DNA of 64,000 nucleotides from positions 53,452-117,451 of the forward strand of contig CAZDVD010000006.1 of the NCBI GenBank assembly GCA_964508765.1. Reading direction: 5' to 3'. The translations under genes were made by a program, and so were the position numbers. Positions within the stretch are counted from its first letter, which is position 1. Each line of letters begins with the position of its first letter. Below are positions 45,772-54,820 of this stretch, piece after piece. This stretch comes from JABMPR01 sp964508765 (GTDB lineage Bacteria > Fidelibacterota > UBA8477 > JABMPR01). The notes under the pieces were generated by a model. It did not search any database, was not told the origin of the DNA, and worked only from the letters and a program-made list of their open reading frames with translations.

Positions 45772-46298
45772 CACGCATTATAGCCGGGGAATGGAGAGGT
45801 CACCCTCTGCCCAAGCTTAAGACAGGAACTGTGCGACCTACAACGGACCGTGCCAGAACTATCATGTTCGATACCCTGCGTGATGTGAAAGATATGCACG
45901 TATTAGATATCTTTAGCGGTACTGGCGCTCTTGGTTTTGAAGCTCTGAGTCGTGGAGCTGCCTCGCTTGTATCCATCGATAAAGATTCAACATATATCCA
46001 TGCTCAGAAAGAGTGGATCAAAGACCGCGACATGCCCTATAGAGCCTATGTAGGCGATGTACTCGGCATGCTTAAGAAATTGGACCAGCGATTTGATTTA
46101 ATTCTGGCTGATCCGCCTTATGCTGAGAGGCTTTCAAGTGATTTGATCAAACTTATTGAATCTCATGCTACTGAAGATGCATATTTTGTATATGAGTCAG
46201 CGCGTAGAGAAGAGAATGGTTTTAAATCGGATGTATTTAAATTAGCAAAAGAAAAAGTGGTTGCAGAAACAAGAATTCAAATATATAAGGCGCATTGA
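45768..46298 (+). CDS. rsmD: 16S rRNA (guanine(966)-N2)-methyltransferase
   Basis: RsmD methylates G966 of 16S rRNA. The 176 residues begin RIIAGEWRGHPLPKLKTG, the RsmD opening. SAM motif LDIFSGTGALGFEALSRGA and catalytic DPPY in LILADPPYAERL follow. rsmD-coaD adjacency is widespread. The stop lies one base before the coaD ATG. Confidence 0.95.
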   Translation: MTRIIAGEWRGHPLPKLKTGTVRPTTDRARTIMFDTLRDVKDMHVLDIFSGTGALGFEALSRGAASLVSIDKDSTYIHAQKEWIKDRDMPYRAYVGDVLGMLKKLDQRFDLILADPPYAERLSSDLIKLIESHATEDAYFVYESARREENGFKSDVFKLAKEKVVAETRIQIYKAH

Positions 46299-46299
46299 T

Positions 46300-46797
46300 A
46301 TGAAGAAGCGATTAGCAATATACCCAGGTACTTTTGATCCCATCACATTGGGACATCTCGATATCATTGAAAGAGCAGTCTCCATCTTTGATGACGTTCT
46401 CGTTTCAGTGGGTAGAAATATTGGCAAACAACCCTTATTCTCCGTTGAAGATCGCATCGAAATGATTCAAAGAACTACAGCGCATCTTGATAATGTGAAA
46501 GTCACCTATTTTGATGGTCTCATTGTAGAATATGCTCGTAAACAGGGTGCTGTAGCCATGATCAGAGGTTTAAGAGCCATGTCAGATTTTGAATTTGAAT
46601 TCCAAATGGCCCTGGTGAATCGAACTCTCTATCCAGATCTGGTTCAGGTATTTCTGATGCCACATGAAGCTTATACGCATTTGAATTCAACTATTGTTCG
46701 AGAAGTTTCCAGCTTTGGTGGTGATATCAGTTCGTTTGTTACCCCTCATGTTGCTGAAGTTCTACATAAAAAGTTTCACATAAATACTGAAGACTAA
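46300..46797 (+). CDS. coaD: Phosphopantetheine adenylyltransferase
   Basis: CoaD makes dephospho-CoA from 4'-phosphopantetheine. The ATG at 46300 (ATAAGGCG upstream) gives 165 residues. The nucleotidyltransferase motif is YPGTFDPITLGHLDII at the start, with IRGLRAMSDFEFEFQMALVNR and HLNSTIVREVSSFGGD. An upstream frame inside rsmD (46261) would add 13 residues and is not used. Confidence 0.96.
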   Translation: MKKRLAIYPGTFDPITLGHLDIIERAVSIFDDVLVSVGRNIGKQPLFSVEDRIEMIQRTTAHLDNVKVTYFDGLIVEYARKQGAVAMIRGLRAMSDFEFEFQMALVNRTLYPDLVQVFLMPHEAYTHLNSTIVREVSSFGGDISSFVTPHVAEVLHKKFHINTED

Positions 46798-46808
46798 GGT
46801 TATCAATA

Positions 46809-47087
46809 ATGCCTACATATGAATATGAATGTCTGAGTTGTGGTGCTCATTTCGATGCTTTTCAAAAGATGTCAGATTCTCCTCTGGACAAGTGTATCTA
46901 TTGTAAAGGGAGTGTCAGAAGAGTAGTAAGTGGTGGAAGTGGTCTTATTTTTAAGGGTTCTGGGTTCTACATTAATGACTATGCTAAGGGGAATAGTAAG
47001 CATACCGAAGAATCCGCTGCGAAGAAGAATACTTCAACAACTACAGCTTCAGAAACCAAACCAGCAACGATTGCTAAGGATAAATAG
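46809..47087 (+). CDS. FmdB-family zinc-ribbon protein
   Basis: This 92-residue protein has the FmdB pattern: MPTYEYECLSCGAHFDAFQKM with the first CxxC, then CIYCKGSVRRV with the second, and VFKGSGFYINDY (here LIFKGSGFYINDY). A basic/threonine tail (TEESAAKKNTSTTTASE) follows. Members are small putative regulators. It converges with glgC. Confidence 0.9.
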   Translation: MPTYEYECLSCGAHFDAFQKMSDSPLDKCIYCKGSVRRVVSGGSGLIFKGSGFYINDYAKGNSKHTEESAAKKNTSTTTASETKPATIAKDK

Positions 47088-47157
47088 CTAAAAAGAACCA
47101 TCTACTGAAACTGTAGATCGTGTTTCCAATGCTTCTTATTTTTCGTTAAGTACTTTC

Positions 47158-48402
47158 TTAAATCTCAAAATTATCAGGAATGGTAACGTTCTTAGGAATG
47201 ATGATAATACCATCTTTGATAGTGATGGTGTCACTGCTGAATTCCTTTAGTCCATTCTTATTGGTTAATTTGACATTCTTTCCAATCCGGACATTTTTAT
47301 CTGCTATGACATTGGACAGAATAGAATTTTCACCAACACCCATGGGAATAATTGCGTTTGAATCATCATCTTCATACATATCAGCACCCATAAAATAGGT
47401 CCGTTCAAATTTGACCCCATCACAAATGATACTGCGAATACCAATAATGGAATCCTTGAGTTGAGCATTGCCAATCTTGCAGCCCTCTGATATGATTGAA
47501 TGGTCAATTTTAGCACCCCGAATTTCACTACCAGGCAAGAATCGCTGTCGGGTGTAGATAGGATTGTCTTTGTTGTAAAAGGTAAAGTGAGGATTTTCTT
47601 TTGTCAGGGCAATATTTGATTCGAAGAAGGTTCTGATGGTACCAATATCTTCCCAATATCCCTGAAACCTGAATGCTGTTGTTTTAACGGTTTCAATTGA
47701 GTGGGGGATGATATTCTTTCCGAAATCATCACCTTGAATCTTCAATACTTCCTTAAGAACATCCTTATTAAAGATGTAAATACCCATAGAAGCGAGAACC
47801 TTTTTCTCTCCATCAATGGTATCAGATAATTCCTCAATGAGCTCATCGGTCTGTGGTTTTTCAACAAACCTGGTTATCTCATCATCTTTGTTTGCCTTTA
47901 GAACACCGAGTTCTGGAGCGGTGGAGATGGGCATGGGCCGGACACCAACAGATACATCGGCTCCAGTATTGAGATGATGTTCAAAAAATTCAGCATAGTC
48001 CATTTTGTAGAGGTGATCACCCGCCAGAATGATGTAATGAGTGGCACTCAATTGTTCAAAACGATCCCAGTAGGATCGTACCGCATCTGCAGTACCCTGA
48101 AACCAGTCTTTGTTCTTGGCAGTTTGCTGGGCTGCCAGAATCTCAATATCACCGCCGGAATAAATATCAAATTTGTAGGTTTGTGAAATATGTCTGTGCA
48201 ATGACGTCGTATTAAATTGGGTCAGTACATGGATCAGATTGATACCAGAGTTTATACAGTTGCTGATAGGAACATCTATGAGCCGATATTTCCCTGCAAT
48301 ATGCACAGCTGGCTTGGCTCGGTAAGAAGTCAGAGGAGATAATCTTTCTCCACGTCCACCCCCAAGGATAATTGCACCCAAACGAACCTTAGATTTTTTC
48401 AC
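47158..48402 (-). CDS. glgC: Glucose-1-phosphate adenylyltransferase
   Basis: GlgC makes ADP-glucose for glycogen. A GTG at 48402 with GAGG upstream opens MKKSKVRLGAIILGGGRGERL, the true N terminus. The longer frame to 48558 lies inside glgA. Motifs include RLSPLTSYRAKPAV, IDVPISNCINSG, and a left-handed helix repeat at the C terminus (RQRFLPGSEIRGAKIDHSI). The 414 residues match usual GlgC length. glgA lies 13 bases upstream on the same strand, so they form a glgAC operon. Confidence 0.95.
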   Translation of the reverse strand: MKKSKVRLGAIILGGGRGERLSPLTSYRAKPAVHIAGKYRLIDVPISNCINSGINLIHVLTQFNTTSLHRHISQTYKFDIYSGGDIEILAAQQTAKNKDWFQGTADAVRSYWDRFEQLSATHYIILAGDHLYKMDYAEFFEHHLNTGADVSVGVRPMPISTAPELGVLKANKDDEITRFVEKPQTDELIEELSDTIDGEKKVLASMGIYIFNKDVLKEVLKIQGDDFGKNIIPHSIETVKTTAFRFQGYWEDIGTIRTFFESNIALTKENPHFTFYNKDNPIYTRQRFLPGSEIRGAKIDHSIISEGCKIGNAQLKDSIIGIRSIICDGVKFERTYFMGADMYEDDDSNAIIPMGVGENSILSNVIADKNVRIGKNVKLTNKNGLKEFSSDTITIKDGIIIIPKNVTIPDNFEI

Positions 48403-48415
48403 ACCTACCTCGCTT

Positions 48416-49831
48416 TCAACTTTTATATAAACTGAAATACTGTTTTGCTGATTTATTCCAAGAAAAATCTTCTGCCATGGCCCTGAGCATGAGAGCAGTC
48501 CATTCAGTCCTTGACTGATAGACCACCAACGCTTTTGCCATGGTTGTTTTAAGCTCACTCACATCGTATGGTTCAAAAACAAAACCAGTTCCCGTCTTCT
48601 CAGTCCAGTCTGTAACGGTATCGCCAAGACCTCCTGTACGATGTACGATTGGAATGGTCCCATAACGCAAGCTGTACAATTGGTTCAAACCACACGGCTC
48701 AAACCTGCTGGGCATAAGAAACATATCCGACCCAGCCTCGATCAAATGGGCGAGCGGTTCATTAAAACCATCATCAAATGCAATGTGTTGGGGATGTTTG
48801 GCTTTGGCCTTACGAAGTTGTTTGGCAATCTCAGGACTGCCTGAACCAAGAAAAATAAATTTTGCTCCCATTTTTACAAAGTCGTCCAGGAGTTCCATGA
48901 TTAGCGGGAAGCCTTTATTCTCCACCAGCCGTGATATGGAACCCAAAACCGGCGCATCCAGATCTATGGGGAGCCCAGATTTGACCAACAATTCCTGCTT
49001 ATTCTGTCGCTTACCAGTAAGATCATCTTTTGAAAAATGGAAGGGTGTATAATCATCCAATTCAGGAGACCAGTATTCAGTATCAATTCCGTTGACAATT
49101 CCGCTGAATTTGGCTTCTGCGGCCTGTATTCTCTTGAGACTATACTCATCCACATTCAAACCTGCAAGCAGCTCCAAAGCGTATCCTGGGCTCACTGTGG
49201 TCACAATATCACTGTGATCAATTCCTTCAAGTAGGGCGGAGAAGTTGTCCCATTGTGTTTCTGTGAGGAGCGGACCCATTGATGAGGGCAGTAATTTCAA
49301 TTCGTCATGGGAAAAATGGCCATGATATAGAAAATTGTGAATGGTAAAGATTGTTTTTATATCCAGATCAAGAGCTTTGACTAATCCAGGTAAAAGACCA
49401 GTATGATGGTCATTGCAATGCAGGATATCTGCCTGAAGTTTCCCGGAAGAAATCAGATCGAGGACAACCAGTTGAAAATAGAAATAGCGCAGATTGTTAT
49501 CGACAAATCCTTCACCATTTGATTCCGTGTAGATACCATCACGTCCAAAATATCTATCACATTCAATAAACCCAATTTGCGTAAGACCATCAATATCTTT
49601 GGTTTGATGGATTGAATAGGGAATGACTTCTTTGTTTAAAACGACTTCACCTTTAAACTTGGTGGGCCGAATGCCATGTTTCACTCGATCAATTTGACCA
49701 TATAGAGGTGTGAGAACCTGAATGGAATCTGTATAAGGTGCCAGTGCCTGAGGTAAGCTACCGGCAACGTCTGCCAAACCACCCGCTTTTGAATAGGGGG
49801 CAACTTCGGCAGAAACAAAAATAATCTTCAT
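48416..49831 (-). CDS. glgA: Glycogen synthase (ADP-glucose)
   Basis: GlgA elongates alpha-1,4-glucan from ADP-glucose. The 471 residues are full length for GT5. SKAGGLADVAGSLP at the start holds K-x-G-G-L. LLPGLVKALDLD, FTIHNFLYHG and LGSISRLVENKGFPL follow, and the second half has MFLMPSRFEPCGLNQLYSLRYGTIP with RTGGLGDTV. This contrasts with the half-length GT5 protein at 17312. It is upstream of glgC. Confidence 0.95.
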   Translation of the reverse strand: MKIIFVSAEVAPYSKAGGLADVAGSLPQALAPYTDSIQVLTPLYGQIDRVKHGIRPTKFKGEVVLNKEVIPYSIHQTKDIDGLTQIGFIECDRYFGRDGIYTESNGEGFVDNNLRYFYFQLVVLDLISSGKLQADILHCNDHHTGLLPGLVKALDLDIKTIFTIHNFLYHGHFSHDELKLLPSSMGPLLTETQWDNFSALLEGIDHSDIVTTVSPGYALELLAGLNVDEYSLKRIQAAEAKFSGIVNGIDTEYWSPELDDYTPFHFSKDDLTGKRQNKQELLVKSGLPIDLDAPVLGSISRLVENKGFPLIMELLDDFVKMGAKFIFLGSGSPEIAKQLRKAKAKHPQHIAFDDGFNEPLAHLIEAGSDMFLMPSRFEPCGLNQLYSLRYGTIPIVHRTGGLGDTVTDWTEKTGTGFVFEPYDVSELKTTMAKALVVYQSRTEWTALMLRAMAEDFSWNKSAKQYFSLYKS

Positions 49832-49832
49832 A

Positions 49833-50843
49833 TTAATTTACTTGAATGGTGCAAACGACAGGTAGATGATCTGAATAGCCACCATGATATTTACCGCTAC
49901 GATACATCCGATAGGGCCAACCCTGGTATTTGCCATCTTTTTCAATAAGATAATCTGGCATGAATGTCTGGGTGGATTCGAAGGCCCAATTAAAATTAGA
50001 ATGGTCCCGCATTGCTGCAGATATAATTATTTGATCCAGAACTGTCCATTTCCCGCGATACATACAGGTGCCGGCATCCGGGTTTTTATCCAATGACCAG
50101 GTTGTGTTGATCAGGTCACCTGGATAAGTGCGTGGACCAGCTTCATGTGCTCTGAGAACCTCGTATAAGGAGGGATCATTGGGATAATCGTTAAAATCAC
50201 CCATGATCAGAATGTCAGCATGGGGATCCTTTGATAAGATGTGATCTATGCGTGTACGCAGCGTTCTGGCAGCGCTTCTACGTAGCGGTTCTGTCTCCTT
50301 TTGCCCTCCCCAACGAGAAGGCCAGTGATTGACAAATACATAGATGGTTCCGTCGTTCCTCGAATCATTAAAACTGAATTCAACCTCAACAATGTCTCTG
50401 GTCTTTTCATTTCCTGCCAGAAAAAGGGGGAGAAACTGAACATGCTCTGCTGTGACGATGTCTGGATCATAGAGCATGGCACAATCAATGCCTCGTTCAT
50501 CTGGAGATTCCTTGTGCACCATCTTCATTCCGCGACGGATAAAATCTTTATTCAAACGGTTGAGGACTGATTTATTCTCAATTTCTGCCAGACCCAGAAT
50601 GGCTAGATCATTGGATTTGTCAATGTCGTGAATAACTCTGGAAAGATCCTGAAATTTCTTTACCAATCTTTCTTCAGTCCATTGGTATTTTCCTGTGGGG
50701 GTAAAATCATCATCTCTGATGAGGGCTGCATCCGTCGTATCAAACAGATTTTCAATATTCCAGAATGCAGCTTTAAATTGACTCTGAGCGCATAATCCAC
50801 CTGACCAGACAATCAGAGCTAAGGTATAGAGGAGTATGCGCAT
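49833..50843 (-). CDS. Exported endonuclease/exonuclease/phosphatase-family protein
   Basis: The ATG at 50843 gives 336 residues with a signal peptide (MRILLYTLALIVWSGGLCAQ). The EEP fold follows: KAAFWNIENLFDT near the start (Asn/Glu), LGLAEIENKSVL (E), VNHWPSRWGG, ILIMGDFNDYPNDPS (D,N), and GGYSDHLPVV (D,H). All catalytic positions are kept. It may cleave nucleic acids or phospholipids in the periplasm. It starts 7 bases after the symporter stop, and ends one base before glgA. Confidence 0.9.
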   Translation of the reverse strand: MRILLYTLALIVWSGGLCAQSQFKAAFWNIENLFDTTDAALIRDDDFTPTGKYQWTEERLVKKFQDLSRVIHDIDKSNDLAILGLAEIENKSVLNRLNKDFIRRGMKMVHKESPDERGIDCAMLYDPDIVTAEHVQFLPLFLAGNEKTRDIVEVEFSFNDSRNDGTIYVFVNHWPSRWGGQKETEPLRRSAARTLRTRIDHILSKDPHADILIMGDFNDYPNDPSLYEVLRAHEAGPRTYPGDLINTTWSLDKNPDAGTCMYRGKWTVLDQIIISAAMRDHSNFNWAFESTQTFMPDYLIEKDGKYQGWPYRMYRSGKYHGGYSDHLPVVCTIQVN

Positions 50844-50850
50844 GCTGATC

Positions 50851-52947
50851 TTACATTTCTTTTTCGGCGCGGAGTTCACGACCTTCGGCAAATAAACCTG
50901 ATTCTGCCAAATCTTTTGTTACATAAACAACACCATCTTCATCGTGAGGTTCAGCATAGGATGAATGAACAGACTTCAAACCACCCAGCCATCTACGCTT
51001 ATCCGATAGGTAAACAAGATCTCCGATGTGTGCTTTCATCAGAGCCATATCATTCTTTGAAAATTGCAATGTATTTTCATCATTTTCGAACAAGTTCCAG
51101 TTGACGAGCACATTTTCACCAACTTCATCATTCGGCTCACTACCTTTAAATTGTTTACGAGCAATATTGATAGAACTTGCTGTTAAACCCAGCGTGTTCA
51201 CTTCTTCATCATAATGAACAAAATAAGTAACTGTCAAGGGGACTAAAGCAATGACAACAATGGCAGCCAGGAGTTGAAAGTTCATTCCAGCCAATCCAAA
51301 TAGAACGATTGCGAAGGCTAAAACAGCGACTCCAAGGATGACATTCATGACAGTTTTATCATTGGATTTAGCCCTGATTTTAGAAATCAGACTAAGCTGT
51401 GCATTCGTTGTATAGGCGACAATGACAGCAACACCTGCACATACCAAAGTATTGTATAAGGCGCGTATATATGAATAAGGGTGAGCTGCATTCATTTCAA
51501 TCCCATGATCGAAAGGAGCTATCAATATTCCAGGAAATCTTGCACCCAGAATCATGAGGGCCACTCCACCAACGAAAGTAGTAATAACTGCTGAAGCGGT
51601 GAATCGTTTCCAGAATACTCCCAGGAATATTCCCACAACCAGAGGTGGGGTTAGGGTCGAATGGAAAAAGCCGTGTGCTTCATATACTGTGGGGAAGTTC
51701 TTGAAAGCAAGGACTGCTAAAACTCCCAGAATAGTGACAGCAATCGATGCGTAACGAGCGGCTCTAAGCTCTTTACGGTCACTTTCCGCAACGTTACCAT
51801 AAGATTTCTTAAGAAATTGACGAACCGGTCTATGAACATCATTGATATAGATGGCAGCGGTAGCATTTATCAGCGTATCCACTGTACTCATTAACGCAGC
51901 AGTTAGAGCAGCCATGATAAATCCAAACATTCCAGGACTAGAAATTATGTTTGCCACCACAACAAATATTTCGTCAGGGGAAACAGAGGGGCTAATAACA
52001 TCAGGACTGGCAATAGATATTGCTTTTCCCACCCAACCGGCATTCCCAACGACGATGGCGGAAATGGGGAGGACAAAGAGAATATTTATTCCCGCGGCTT
52101 TGCGCCCCTCATTCACATTTTTACAAGCCATAAAGCGCATGATCAATCCTTGATTCATGAATAAGAATCCGATTGATCCCGCAATAGCGTCCTGCCAGAA
52201 TATCCCTACAAAGTTAAAATCGGAGGGTTTGTTAAAGTCAGCCAAGGGGAGCTTCCACTCCGTGGGCAGGATATCCCAAAAAATGTCAAATCCTCCGAGG
52301 TAGGTGATACCAAAGAAGAAAAGGAGTAGTCCAGCAAATATAAGGATGAATCCCTGGAGAAGATCAGTAAAAATAACGGCTGTTTGCCCGCCAAAGGTGA
52401 TGTAGATACCTGTAATGATGGCAATGACAATAATCGCACCCATTAAAGTAATTGGTATGGTCATTCCAAAGAGAACAAAGGCGGTAGGCAACATCGGAAT
52501 AACAGCTTTTCCCAAAGTCAGGAATCCAATTCCGATATAACCGATCATGTAGAGCAATAAAAGGATGGTAGCGATGAAGCGGGACGACGGACTAAATCTT
52601 TTTTCAAAATATTCAGGTATGGAGCGAACCTTTGAGTACACAATGATTGGAAGCCAGCCAAACATAAAAAAGGCTATAAAAAACCAATCATTGAGATACG
52701 TCATGGACGAAGAAATACCATGCTCAAATCCTTTGGCTGAATATTTGACAAAACTGTGACTACCAACGCCTGTTGCCACAATGGACATGGTGATCAGCCA
52801 CCAGGAGAATCGACGGCCCCCAAAGAAAAAGTCTGAGGTATTTTTAGTATATCGTCCGAAATAGCTACCAAAAAGCATGATGGCTATAAAATAAACCACC
52901 ATAACAATCCAGTCGGTGGTTGTTCCGATACTATGAAAGGTCTGCAT
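50851..52947 (-). CDS. Sodium:solute symporter family transporter
   Basis: The 698-residue inner-membrane protein shows some 13-14 helices of the SSS family: RFSWWLITMSIVATGVGSHSF, FGGQTAVIFTDLLQGFIL and LMSTVDTLINATAAIYINDV (the sodium-site helix of SSS). The C-terminal part (about 560-698) is a soluble extension (LKSVHSSYAEPHDEDGVVYVTK). Substrate unknown. It follows a small three-helix protein whose stop overlaps the start (TAATG), which suggests the two act together. Confidence 0.9.
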   Translation of the reverse strand: MQTFHSIGTTTDWIVMVVYFIAIMLFGSYFGRYTKNTSDFFFGGRRFSWWLITMSIVATGVGSHSFVKYSAKGFEHGISSSMTYLNDWFFIAFFMFGWLPIIVYSKVRSIPEYFEKRFSPSSRFIATILLLLYMIGYIGIGFLTLGKAVIPMLPTAFVLFGMTIPITLMGAIIVIAIITGIYITFGGQTAVIFTDLLQGFILIFAGLLLFFFGITYLGGFDIFWDILPTEWKLPLADFNKPSDFNFVGIFWQDAIAGSIGFLFMNQGLIMRFMACKNVNEGRKAAGINILFVLPISAIVVGNAGWVGKAISIASPDVISPSVSPDEIFVVVANIISSPGMFGFIMAALTAALMSTVDTLINATAAIYINDVHRPVRQFLKKSYGNVAESDRKELRAARYASIAVTILGVLAVLAFKNFPTVYEAHGFFHSTLTPPLVVGIFLGVFWKRFTASAVITTFVGGVALMILGARFPGILIAPFDHGIEMNAAHPYSYIRALYNTLVCAGVAVIVAYTTNAQLSLISKIRAKSNDKTVMNVILGVAVLAFAIVLFGLAGMNFQLLAAIVVIALVPLTVTYFVHYDEEVNTLGLTASSINIARKQFKGSEPNDEVGENVLVNWNLFENDENTLQFSKNDMALMKAHIGDLVYLSDKRRWLGGLKSVHSSYAEPHDEDGVVYVTKDLAESGLFAEGRELRAEKEM

Positions 52948-53249
52948 TATGCCCTCGCTCCTTTTCCAAATCTAAGCGTTACAACAATAAATACTCCAAC
53001 CATGACTAACAGGGTATAAAGTACAGTAGAAGGAGAGATGGTTCCAAGGGCAGCCCAGGTCATTAAGGCATGCATGGTAAAATACCAGACAAAACCGAAG
53101 ATTAAAATCCACATCCACTTCTGGTGTTTGGGGCGTTTCAGATCAAATGAACCAGCTTTCATCGTAATGATGATACCCGCAACAAATAAAATCCCTCCAA
53201 GACCATACAGGTAAATGAAAGGGAGCCAGGAATGTGAAAATAAGTTCAT
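52947..53249 (-). CDS. Small membrane protein, symporter partner
   Basis: The 100 residues have three hydrophobic helices (about 11-28, 45-62 and 74-92) and a short basic end (RFGKGARA). Membrane-only small proteins next to SSS transporters (DUF3311-type) are common, but this one is not matched with certainty. It overlaps the symporter gene by one base and has AAAGGAG upstream. Confidence 0.75.
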   Translation of the reverse strand: MNLFSHSWLPFIYLYGLGGILFVAGIIITMKAGSFDLKRPKHQKWMWILIFGFVWYFTMHALMTWAALGTISPSTVLYTLLVMVGVFIVVTLRFGKGARA

Positions 53250-53427
53250 GTTTACTCCTTTAGATATGAGAAAACAAAATAATTTGCTATGTATAAATTC
53301 AAACTGAATTCGGGAGAATTATCGGATTATATAGACGTTTTATGGGAAATTATAGTTCACAAATAGCAAACAATAATTGTCGATAAATTGAACTTTCCAA
53401 CGAAATCGTAGTGGCTAATATATCACG

Positions 53428-54732
53428 ATGAATGATAGAACAAAAAAGGTCGCATTCCACACGCTTGGCTGTAAACTGAACTATGCAGAGACATCGACGA
53501 TTTCGCGACAATTTGAAGCTGCAGGATATGAAAAGATCGACTTTAACCAACCAGCCGATCTTTATGTCATCAACACCTGCTCGGTGACTGAGAATGCTGA
53601 TCGAGAGTTTCGTAAAATTGTAAATAAAGCAAAGCGACAGTCACCGGATTCCCGTGTGGCAGCCATAGGGTGTTATGCTCAGCTTCGCCCAGAAAACATT
53701 GTGGCCACCTCCAAGGTTGATGTGGTGCTGGGTACCAAGGAAAAATTCAATCTCCTGCAGCATCTGGATTTTGACTCTCAGGGTGATACACCCCTGATCA
53801 TTCAAGACGCTGAAGTGGATGAATTGCATGATTGCACACCCTCATACTCAATCGGAGACAGAACCCGGTCCTTTTTGAAGATTCAAGATGGCTGTGATTA
53901 TCCCTGTACATATTGTACCATTCCCATGGCACGGGGTAAAAGCCGGAGTATCGATCCTGAAATTTTGGTTAATCAAGCCAGCGAAATCGCTGAACAGGGT
54001 GTTAAAGAGATCGTCCTCACGGGAGTGAATGTGGGTGACTACCGTTTCGGATCTGATCTTGGACTTATCGACCTATTGAAAAGACTGGATGTTGTAAAGG
54101 GTATTGAACGCATCAGAATATCCTCCATTGAACCCAATCTCCTCACCGATGAAATCATAGCCTTTGTATTAACATCACAAAGCATTCTTCCACACTTTCA
54201 TATCCCACTACAGGCAGGTTCAGACAAAATTTTAGGACTCATGAAACGCAGGTATGGTGTCGATCTATTTAAAGACCGTATACAGGCTGTAAGATCAGTG
54301 ATGCCTGATGCCGGAATCGGCGTAGATGTTATCGTTGGATTTCCAGGTGAGGGTGAGGTTGAGTTTCAAGAGACCTACGATCTTATCGAATCTTTGGATA
54401 TCTCATATCTACATGTATTCACTTATTCGGAGAGACCCAATACTGAAGCCATTACGCTGCCGGGTAAAGTTGAGATGCGCCAGCGGAAAGACCGTAACAG
54501 ACGCCTGACAGAGTTATCTCAGAAAAAGAAGCAGACCTTCGCCTTGAGACAATTGAATCAACCAAAGCAGGTTTTACTTGAAAGCTCTCACCAGGGTTTT
54601 CTGACTGGGATGACTGAGAATTACCTAAAGGTGCATATTCCAGGAAATTCATCAAACCTTCTAAATAGCATCGTAGAAGTTGAACTTACAGGACTCCAAG
54701 ACTCCAAGATATTAGCAGCAATATCTACCTGA
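53428..54732 (+). CDS. mtaB: tRNA t6A37 methylthiotransferase MtaB
   Basis: MtaB turns t6A37 into ms2t6A in tRNA for ANN codons. The 434 residues hold the UPF0004 domain (VAFHTLGCKLNYAET, CSVTENADREF, AAIGCYAQ) and radical-SAM cysteines in GCDYPCTYCTIPMARGKSRS. HIPLQAGSDKILGLMKRRY and GVDVIVGFPGEGE follow, ending in a TRAM-like segment. The first cysteine motif MGCKLN is typical of MtaB rather than MiaB. It has its own terminator. Confidence 0.95.
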   Translation: MNDRTKKVAFHTLGCKLNYAETSTISRQFEAAGYEKIDFNQPADLYVINTCSVTENADREFRKIVNKAKRQSPDSRVAAIGCYAQLRPENIVATSKVDVVLGTKEKFNLLQHLDFDSQGDTPLIIQDAEVDELHDCTPSYSIGDRTRSFLKIQDGCDYPCTYCTIPMARGKSRSIDPEILVNQASEIAEQGVKEIVLTGVNVGDYRFGSDLGLIDLLKRLDVVKGIERIRISSIEPNLLTDEIIAFVLTSQSILPHFHIPLQAGSDKILGLMKRRYGVDLFKDRIQAVRSVMPDAGIGVDVIVGFPGEGEVEFQETYDLIESLDISYLHVFTYSERPNTEAITLPGKVEMRQRKDRNRRLTELSQKKKQTFALRQLNQPKQVLLESSHQGFLTGMTENYLKVHIPGNSSNLLNSIVEVELTGLQDSKILAAIST

Positions 54733-54758
54733 TTCTCGTTCCAAACTATGAAGTACAA

Positions 54759-54797
54759 AAAAGAGGCTCTCTCAGAATATGAGACAGCCTCTTTTTT
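54759..54797. terminator. Bidirectional terminator
   Basis: A run of A's and GAGGCT (near 54761-54768) pair with AGCCTC and a T run (54786-54797), with an inner TCTC/GAGA extension. It lies between convergent mtaB and the MFS carrier and works in both directions. Confidence 0.9.
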
Positions 54798-54820
54798 GAT
54801 TATAATTGAGTATACGAGGT

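Noticed and set aside
47088..47157. Terminator between FmdB and glgC
   Set aside because: ATCTAC/GTAGAT hairpin near 47100-47118 has no T tract, so it was not called.
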